Both the position numbers and the translations under genes were made by a program. Shown one piece after another: positions 55,888-64,000 of a DNA stretch of 64,000 nt (position 1 is the first letter of the stretch; each line of letters opens with the position of its first letter). The notes under the pieces are model-generated. The model saw only the letters and a list, made by a program, of their open reading frames with translations, was not told the origin of the DNA and did not search any database. Source of the stretch: Astrocystis sublimbata (lineage: Eukaryota > Ascomycota > Sordariomycetes > Xylariales > Xylariaceae); the NCBI GenBank assembly GCA_022453515.1, contig JAJNNY010000008.1:968564-1032563 (forward strand), written 5' to 3'.

Positions 55888-57758
55888 TCAAGCCATTTTT
55901 ACCTTTTCCCACCGCATCAAGATGCCCGCCACGAGAACTACCGCAGCTCCTACAAGTGATACAGCAAAAGTTTTGGCGAGAGTGTTTCCGATGGCGTCGA
56001 GAGCAATGGCGCGTACCTCAGGAGTGCTGTCACTGATGATGGACGAATAACCACCAGCCAGCGCCTCACGGATCTCGGTTGAGGAGTACCCCGTGCCGTC
56101 AAGAGCGCTTTGTAAGGCTTCGAAGCCTGCGTTCTGGAAAATCGATCCTGCCGTTGCTAGGGATAGGGCTCCGGCGCCCAGCTGAGCTACGTTGATGAAG
56201 CTAAGAGCTGATGTTGCCTTTTCAGGCGGGGATAGGACAATGGCGATGGAGTAAGCAGCCTGGAAGGTAAGACCACATCCGAACCCCACCAGGATCTCGT
56301 AGCCATAGAGGCTGGCAATAGTTGTTGCCGCCGAGATGCGGAATAGGAGTACACTCCCAACCAATGACACGGCACCAGAAACAACGTACCACGCAGCAGG
56401 CAGGTTTAATTTGGGGATTAGAGCGCCAGAAAGCAGGGCGCCGAATATCATGAAGAAGATGAAGGGAAGAAGCCGAACCGAGACGGCGATAGGATCATCA
56501 CCCTTCACAAACTCGAAAAACAAGGGGAGGTAGTAGATATTACAGTTCAGAACGGCACTGCTGCCGGCGGTTCCAAGGTACAGCATGACCAAGGAGCGGC
56601 TTTTGAGACACCATACCGGATAGATCCTATCTTCTTTGGTGGTCAAGAATTTAGTCCCTTGTTGCACGACAAACAGAATGATCGTAATGCCAGCCACAGC
56701 CCAGAGAGCGATGACCCTCCCGTCACTGAAGTCCCAAATGGCGCCAGCGTAGGTGGCTGCGACGATGAAGAGTGCGTATGTTGCGGCATTTAGTACGGCC
56801 CCGAGCCAGTCAAGATTCTTGATCCGCGGAAGAATCTTTTCATGACGATGCATGCCGTGACGTGGGAAGTAAAAGATGTAGACTGGGGCCGTTACTCCGC
56901 CAAGAACGAGATTGATGTAGAAAGACCTATTTTTTCAAGTCTCAGCAGGCAGGATTCGAATCAAGGGCCGGGGTTGGCTCGCACTTACCAACGCCAAGTT
57001 GCACCACTCTGGGAGAACGCGCCACCTATGACAGGACCAAGGACACAACCAAAGCCCCAGAATCTATTCGCGATGGTCAGTCACACATCTCCGACTATCG
57101 GAGCCGAGGCTCATCTCATCGGGGACAAACATACGTGCCAATCAGGGCAGTGTATAGTGGCCGTCTTGCAGGGCCCACCAGAATGTTGATGTACGTTACA
57201 CCTCTATGATTGACGATTAGCCCGGCTTCAAGACCGCGGGTGCTAGCAACACTGCACTCACCCGAGATAGAGACCTGTGCCCCCGACTCCTGCCACGACT
57301 CTAGCAAAAGCCAAGACCTGCATGTTGGGAGCTGCACCGCATATGGCACTGCCGATCTCGAATGTGAGAATACTGCCTAGATACAGCCATTTGACTTCCA
57401 GATTCGTATACAGTGATCCAAACAGTGAGATGGTGGCGACAGAGCCCAGCAGGAAGCCAACGCCAACCCATGGCAGCAACTCCAGGTCCCCAAGACTCTC
57501 CAGGATGGGACCCTGTATGGCAGCGGAGATGGTAGAATCGAGCCCATACAAAAACGCCGTTAGGTACAATCCAAAGCATATGGTGAACCAGCGGAAGTTG
57601 CTCATTTCAGGTGCAACTGTCAGGTTTTCCGCCCCCTCTTCTGCCGCGGGCCGAGTCAAGCCATCGGGCGCGGCTGTGTCAGATTCGCCAGGGGAGTGAT
57701 TGGGGGTGAGATCCTTTTCGAAGACATTGTGCGCCGAGTCATCTTCGGAGGCCGCCAT
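55888..57758 (-). CDS. MFS drug:H+ antiporter (DHA2/14-TM type), probable product exporter
   Basis: Exons 57758-57262, 57203-57135, 57063-56989 and 56926-55888 encode 559 residues; two small exons of 69 and 75 bp both splice in frame. An acidic cytosolic N-terminus (about 60 residues) is followed by FRWFTICFGLYLTAFLYGLDSTI, the DHA2 signature region, then VAGVGGTGLYLGGVTYINIL, GFGCVLGPVIGGAFSQSGATWRWSFYINL (motif C and the WRW-FYIN motif of fungal toxin pumps) and further helices to a short basic tail. About 14 helices are expected. In secondary metabolite clusters such carriers export the product and confer self-resistance; that is inferred from location. A further in-frame Met at 57833 exists, but 57758 begins the typical acidic leader. 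Confidence 0.9.
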
Positions 57759-60323
57759 AGCCGAACACTGGTCGTCTCGCACCAAAAGCGACAGAGAGGA
57801 TGAGAATGATGAGTAGGATGGTGGGAAAAGCACAGGAGGTCGGACACTCTGGCAGTCCAGGACTCAGCGAGAGAATCAGCGGTGAGCGGACGCAGGAATG
57901 GGTCGAGCTGCTCGACAGAACGAAAATGGTGTTAGATGGACCGTTACAAGTAACGCAACAAGGTATGCGTCAGGCAGTAAATATACTTACCATGCTGTTG
58001 TACAGGCGAATAGCTACAAAGCGAACCACCACACGGCACATCCTAGAAAGGAACGGAACCCCGAGCCGGGCAAACAAGACAGGACGAATCCGCGCCGAAT
58101 GTGCGATTGGCCTGATGTGGTTGCTTACGTCAGTAGGCAGGGTAGTTGTGTCGCGGCCGTGCTCCTGATTAACACCCGGTCGCCCGCGGCTTCCGAGCTG
58201 CAGGCAGGGTCAACAACACTGCTTTTAGATTCCGGCATTTGGCTGCGATGACTGGGATGACTGCTGGTACTCGATGGGATAAGGCGGCGCAAGGGGAGGG
58301 GGGCCCTGATCACTCGGGACCGAACCTTTTCGTAGATCAACTGGCCTATAGTACACCACCACCAAAAAGGTGCCAGTTTGATAAGAATGATCAATACCTC
58401 CTTTCCGCAGCAACTCTGCACTCGGACTTAGTTGCAATTGTCAGTCGCAGGGGTCCGTGCTAGTCCTACAACTCGTGACCTGAAGTTGCTGGCATGGGGA
58501 AAGCCTGGATAGTAGTGTTGGAATGACATCTAAGGGGATAAAATCCACTGGTGATTCACGCCTCCATCCTGACAGATTGAGGGCATAGGTTGACGTGGAC
58601 AGCTCAAAACCTCTTAGAGGGCTCCACTGGCATACAAACACGGCCAGAACTCACCCAGGTTTGAACGGCTATGACAGATCAAATGAAAAACTGAAAAGTA
58701 AGCAGACTTCGGAATTCAGCTCTCCGAGCTTGGAATGTTGCATTGCATCATCATCTCTGAGCCCATAGGAGCAGACCCTCGTTAGTTGGCAACAATCAGC
58801 CAAGAAGGTTCTGGTCTCGAGAACACCAGCCACAAAAGCTCGTAGATGGCGGCTTGCCAACATAGCTTGGATCTCAAGAACATATCATCATGGTGTGCAG
58901 TGTCTTTAGTTATCCTTCCATCCTTTGATTCTTGATAGCTATTTAGATTCAAGTTATCCGGGCTGTGTCGCAACCGCATCTGTATTGCTGTAGAGCTGTC
59001 CACGTCAATTGCGGCCCATATGTGTCAGGATACGAGGGGATTCACATGGTATTCTCTAGTAATTAGTGGGCTCAGTGAGCCACCTGCATTGTCGATCTTA
59101 CCTTTCCTTGCGGCCAAATTTGCCGTACCGTTCAATGGAAACATTTGGACAGCAACCCTGTTGATCGCACTGATCGACATGGCTCTACGGACTCTCTACA
59201 CGTGCGCAGCCTTGTCGACATGTAATATACTAGGATAGTATCGAGCTCATAATTTAGTCTAGATTCAACTCGTGATCTCGACATGATTGGCTTAATACCG
59301 ATCACTCCTTATATCTCGGCATTTAGGGATTAGGGACAAGGATCTTAGCATCTGTCCGTGCCTCGAGACTACCTCGTTTGGAGAACGTCATACAACAGTC
59401 GACAACTCCAGTAAAGCAGGTGCCTAGACCTTATCCTATCAGACATTAAAAACCTTGAAAATACTATTATAATTATAATTCGTCCTATCAAAGTCCAGGA
59501 CCTTATAGTAGTAAGATCTATTGCTTTACCGACTGATCTTGGCGTGATATATAGTAAGCCGAATATATATCTAATGGATCACCATTATGCCAAGGTGCCA
59601 AGAGAATGTACTAATAATACTATGTCCCGAAGAGTATAAGGTGTAAACTTATATGTTCCCAGCCATCACTACTCGATTCTCTACTTTATCTAGTAGGGAT
59701 AAGGGGACTTGGCGATAGTTGACCCACGTGTGGTCTAACGTGGGGGTAGTACTGTATGTCGAATGGTTTCAGTTGATCCTTTGAAGGTCTTGGGCTCCAA
59801 TATTAACATTGACAGACATGTACACAATATACTACAATAGGTTGGATCGATCACTGTCGAGTGAGACTTGAGAGCACTTGATTACACAAATTCAGAATTA
59901 TCATGTAAAGTCCTGTATCGGCCAGACCTATTCAGCAAAATGCGCCAGACTACAATGGGGTACCCCTGTCAGTACTATAACTTGTCATTGTCACTGGCAA
60001 TGTTGCCATATCTTCCATTCGGCCAACCGAGTTTGCAGGGAATTACCCCAGCCTGGCCCCCTGGCCCACAGAACGTCTCTTCCAGGCCTTGCTTTGATTT
60101 TTCGCGATCTTCCCACGTTGCCTCTATCGAGCTTATATCTCACCCTTGGCATTACCTCTAGCGTTGATCTGGAACGGGGTCGCGGTATTGTGGCCTAGCT
60201 ACTGAGGAAATTGCCATATGTCATCCGTCTATCTGTAAGCTTTTGAAGATGATGAATACACGCCTTTTCTGTACATGTGCAAATAGTAATACAGTTATCA
60301 TTGACTTGAAATCCCCAGAGCTG
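57759..60323. other. Intergenic stretch of 2.6 kb, no supported gene
   Basis: The MFS promoter contains a perfect odd palindrome GTCGAGC-T-GCTCGAC at 57902-57916. From 59240 to 59850 the sequence is AT-rich with stops in all frames. Small open frames at 59868-60198 overlap each other and look random. Confidence 0.5.
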
Positions 60324-61817
60324 TCATGAGTTGCCGCTGATAGCTGTCTGGGCTAGTTTGATGTGATTCTTTGCTTTGCGGAGAGCCCCAGCTTGCCCCG
60401 GATTTGGCTGATTGCGATGCCTCCACATCATTGTGTTGACATGCTGTGTCAAGTCGGCGATCTGAAGTTTCACTAAGCTTTTCAGCAAGTGCAGCCTCTC
60501 ACGGTGGTTGACTCGGTACGTCGATACGAAAATATCAACGGCCGATTCTGTGGAACTTGTGACCCCGGTTCTCTGCTGCGGCCCACTCGAAGAGCCCTTG
60601 TCATCGGCGCTAGTAGCCATCTGCATCGCCTGGTAATAATTGGCTATCTTGCCGCAGGTGACGCTGATTTGCTGGGTCGCCATGGCAAGGACCAGGTTCA
60701 GCTCCACTCGCGCCACGCATCTTTCACATGCCATAAACTTTGTCAGAGTCTCTATGGCCTCTCGAACGTCTGCAAGAAGCCGGTCCGGACGGCTCTCGCC
60801 GGAAGCTGCTCCGGAAACAAGTCTCTCGAGAAATGAGATGGAGCTCAGCAGACAGCGGCAGCTGCCAAGCCTTGGACACGTTTTGCCCCAGGGCTCAAGC
60901 GACAGCGCTTCCGGTGACGGGCCTGTTGTGCTGTGTCCGTTGGCGCTCATGCCCCACGAAGTATCGCCATCTGGCCCCGTGCAGACGTCGTCCCCAAGCC
61001 CCTTCTCGCCCAAGTCGTATGCAGATGACAGGCCGCCCGAGGACGTCGAAGGGGTACCTATTGTCGATAGTTCGGGCTGGTGACCAAGCAGCGCCACTGT
61101 AGGGCTACTATTCTGCAAGGAAAACGCCATTTCGCTGGTTGTAAATTCAAGAGAAGCTAATCAAAGGGCCAATCAGTCCTGCTTCAGACGGTTGCAGAAG
61201 CACTTACGAGTGTCGATGCTACCATTACGCGAGGCCAACCCGCCCTCAGGACTGTCTTGTGCCGTGGAATTCATAACCCAGGACTCAAACAGAGACTTGT
61301 CGAGGCAATCTTCGTTGTCGAAAGTGATGTTGTGTAGATTGCCTAGCGATAGCCCCTCCCTGGAATGTAGCTCCGAACTGTCACCTGCTGGTTGGGTCAC
61401 GGCGTTGGCATCATGCTGAGTCGCATTGGGCTGTGTCGGGTCAGCGGCTCGGTCTATCAGTAACGGGCTTCACTCTACACGTACTGAGCTACAGCCATTG
61501 GGCTTTCCTTGTCGTTTGATCCGCCCCCAATGCGCTGGGTATACGCACTCGAGGCCCATGGTGGTGCATCGTTCACATCCGCTGCGTTCTCCAGAACAGC
61601 CTACCTGTTTTGATATGCTATTAGCAGCTGCTCAATTACAGTAAACTAAAATGGCACTTTTCATTTGCGGTTACCGTACCTTCCTTGCGCGACAGAACGT
61701 GCAAGAGACGTGGACCTTGCGTCGGATGTTGAAGTTGACTGCATCACTGGGATCTTGGTTCTGGACAAACTCCAAGCTGCCCTGGCCAAAGTTTGACGAT
61801 ACCAGCGTACCAAACAT
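60324..61817 (-). CDS. AflR-like Zn2Cys6 transcription factor
   Basis: Exons 61817-61680, 61604-61485, 61415-61208 and 61156-60324 encode 432 residues. The first splice assembles a complete binuclear zinc cluster with spacing C-x2-C-x6-C-x6-C-x2-C-x6-C (CTFCRARKVGC, then GCERCTTMGLEC), preceded by FNIRRKVHVS and followed by a basic linker (WGRIKRQGKP). The C-terminal part resembles the AflR regulatory domain: CRCLLSSISFLERL, LADVREAIETLTKFMACERC, MATQQISVTCGKIANYYQAM. It is the likely pathway-specific activator of this cluster and should be nuclear. The acceptor of the second intron was set to 61416 because the nearer AG would leave an intron of only 31 bp and a stop codon. Position 6 between Cys2 and Cys3 is Gly where Lys/Arg is usual. 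Confidence 0.88.
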
Positions 61818-63045
61818 AACTAACTATTCCCAAGATTCCTGGGGCGTGGAGTGAGGCAAAACAAGGCACAGATTGTATAGAGGAAACATCATGACGATTT
61901 AATGGACCATGTTCCTATATGTAGTTACAATGGCCATCTGTGGTGACTGCTAATAGATCCGGAGCATATGACATATACAGGGTACTTGTTCCTGGCAGCT
62001 GGGTTGTTTGGTTCCTACGCCGGCAATGCCGATGTTTGAGATGCTTAACGCCGACGTTGATTCCATGCCCTTGCAATGCACATATGCGGTGCACAGGGGT
62101 CGTTCATTGAACCTGTGGCGCTTACTAATCGAACGGTGATCCTCCCGGCCTTCCTATCGCCGGAGTGTACAGGGTCAAAGCAACCTTCACCCGGAGATTG
62201 TAGGAGAAGCAATCCTCAGTTACGGATGCTAGTCATGACTTTTCAAATCGCTACCAGATTGCACGAGGCTCTGTGCAAAATCGGCAGCAGTCAATTTTAG
62301 AAGTGTGCTACAACGGGAATATATATTGCGTCAGATGTTGCACACACAGACGATGTGACCGTGCTTGATACGAAGACGTCGGCGAAAAAGGCCGAAGGCG
62401 ACGCGGGCGGGGTCCGGTAGCGTGATGACGCCCAGTGTCCCAGCCCGTGCTCAGAGAATAGGAATGGACAAACTGTTCGATGGAGTAACAGAATCGTAGT
62501 GGCCACGCGTTCATTGTACTCAAGAGCCGAACCAGGTCCACCAAGACACCGGACACTTCGAATGTACATTTACTATCGCATCAACTTATTACACTCTCAT
62601 CGCCAAGTAAAAATTCCTAAAAATCAAATAGAAGCTATAGTTAGTTCTCGACGTCTTGGTCTATCGTAGAAAGTTGATAATGTGCTATAAAAGCTTTGCT
62701 TTATGCTTATAGATGAGACTTAAGTCGTCGACCTTTGGTGATACATGGGTTGTGTACTATGTTTGATGGACCTGCTTCTGTTAGGAGGGTTGCAGGAAGG
62801 GCGGTGTAAAGATACACTCCTGATTCGCCTGAAATAATTCACAACAGTACCATGTGAACAGGATCGATCTGCACCTCGATGGATACTAAACATAAAAGGA
62901 TCCCAAGTCAGATTACTTAAACGCCTTGCTAATCCGACTCGCTTCATCGAACAAACTAGACACATAACGACTGCAGCAATTGATACTCTCGAATAGCTTG
63001 ACTGCCTTGCACTGTATTTCGACACAGACTTTTTTCTACTCCGTC
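61818..63045. promoter_or_regulatory. Divergent promoter region of regulator and third P450
   Basis: The 1.2-kb head-to-head spacer includes TCG-N6-CGA at about 62939-62950, roughly 100 bp upstream of the P450 start. No gene is supported; the minus frames around 62300-62570 look random. Confidence 0.4.
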
Positions 63046-64000
63046 ATGGACATCGCCACTGCTCTCCCTAATGGCTTCCTACTTTTTACTTTACTACTTG
63101 CAGGCGCTATTGTTGTCTCTGTGACTCGGAAACCCAAGAGGGGCCCCTTGCCCCCAGGACCAAAAGGTTGGCCCTTGTTGGGGAATGTGACGGACCTCCC
63201 TCCAAGTGGCGCACGAGAGTGGGAGCACTGGATAAAGCATAAGGAATTGTACGGTAGGCGTGACTCACTTCATTAGGCATGAGCAGCATGCTTCACTCTA
63301 GGTTGGACGGTGTATTAACGATCACCTGCTGTCTCATGGTGTGACAGGTCCCATCAGTTCTTTAACGGTGCTGGGAACAACCATCATTCTTCTGCATACC
63401 CATGAACTTGCATCTGAGCTCTTTGAAAAACGCTCGGCCAAGTACTCGTCGAGAGCAAGGCTGGTGTTTGGGGGTGAAATGTGAGTGCAACTTCGGCTAC
63501 CCCTCCTCTTCGCAGAGCTACGATGCTAAATGAATATTTCACGATCCAAGGGTTGGCTGGGAGAATCTTGCTGGGCTCTTGAAATACGACAAACGCTTTC
63601 GCGCCCAACGAAAGGCTATTCATTCTATCATGGGCACACCATCCCTCGCAAGCGCCTATCTACCCCTACAGGAAGCTGAGGTGCATCGGTACCTTCTCCG
63701 CGTGCTTGAAAAGCCCGAAAACCTAATTGATCACATCAGGGCTGAGGCCGGCGCCTTGATACTCAAGATGGTCGTACGTTGCTTGGTTCTCACCTACGTC
63801 CCTCGGGGGGCTTTCTGTCTCCTGGCTGACTATTACTTCAAATAGTACGGATACACCACGGAATCGGGGACCCCAGACCCCTTGGTCAAAATCGCGGATG
63901 AAGCTGCCGAGCAGTTCTCCGCAGCTACAATGCCTGGACGTTGGTTCGTGGATGTGGTCCCTGCCCGTAAGCCGCTCACAAAGCTTGCAGACCTCTTGGG
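63046..64000 (+). CDS. Cytochrome P450, N-terminal part (cut by right edge)
   Basis: Exons 63046-63253, 63348-63480, 63551-63773 and 63846 to the window end; every junction keeps frame. The protein begins with a membrane anchor (MDIATALPNGFLLFTLLLAGAIVVSV) and the Pro-rich hinge GPLPPGPKGWPLLGN, then REWEHWIKHKELYGPISSLTVLG, LFEKRSAKYSSRA, and a C-helix region YDKRFRAQRKAIHSIM, ending in the MVYGYTTESG and MPGRWFVDVVP blocks. This resembles the O-methylsterigmatocystin oxidoreductase-like group of fungal P450s. The I-helix, ExxR and haem loop lie beyond the edge. It is ER-anchored, and probably a further oxidative tailoring enzyme of the same cluster, which therefore continues to the right. 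Confidence 0.88.

Noticed and set aside
61416..61485. Shorter second intron (31 bp) in the AflR-like gene using the TACTGATAG acceptor
   Set aside because: Too short for a spliceosomal intron and leads to an in-frame stop; the acceptor at 61416 fits both length and frame.
33002..64000. An NRPS or PKS-NRPS hybrid as the source of nitrogen
   Set aside because: No condensation, adenylation or thiolation domain occurs in the window; the PKS ends right after its ACP.

Overview
The window looks like a chromosomal segment of a filamentous ascomycete (Pezizomycotina). A hypocrealean or other sordariomycete is my best guess, but this rests on protein character only and the species cannot be named. 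Evidence: genes on both strands interrupted by short introns (about 45-150 bp, GTRNGY donors, YAG acceptors), a fungal-type bifunctional catalase-peroxidase, a SAT4/Pth11-type rhodopsin-like membrane protein, a proteinase K-type secreted subtilase, and a fungal highly reducing polyketide synthase (HR-PKS) gene cluster. Exon structures below were derived by hand from splice signals and frame continuity; every complete multi-exon model closes in frame. No CRISPR array, rRNA, convincing tRNA or intact transposon was seen.

Region 1 (1-9.9 kb) is housekeeping-like: an acetyl-CoA transporter (cut by the left edge), a CENP-O/Mcm21-like kinetochore protein, a DUF2293 protein, a CCDC97-like protein, and an intradiol dioxygenase of the hydroxyquinol 1,2-dioxygenase type.

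Region 2 (about 10-32 kb) is gene-poor. It holds a short Cys-rich hypothetical protein, a rhodopsin-like seven-TM protein, a secreted subtilisin-like protease, catalase-peroxidase, a doubtful membrane ORF, and a class III (SIRT5-like) sirtuin, separated by gene-free stretches of 1.7-5 kb.

Region 3 (33 kb to the right edge, still open) is a biosynthetic gene cluster: an HR-PKS with a degenerate methyltransferase region and an apparently dead enoylreductase; a LovG-like FSH-family thiohydrolase; a medium-chain reductase that could be the trans-acting enoylreductase; an asparagine synthetase-type glutamine amidotransferase; a P450 with a soluble N-terminal domain divergently paired with a membrane cytochrome b5-like protein; a second P450 divergently paired with a double-bond reductase; an MFS exporter; an AflR-like Zn2Cys6 regulator; and a third P450 that runs off the window. 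The simplest reading is that the PKS builds a highly reduced, unmethylated chain with help from a separate reductase, the thiohydrolase releases it as an acid, the amidotransferase converts a carboxyl to an amide (or makes an amide starter), and the P450/b5 pairs oxidise it before export. I do not recognise this gene set as a named cluster, and it is the most interesting part of the window.
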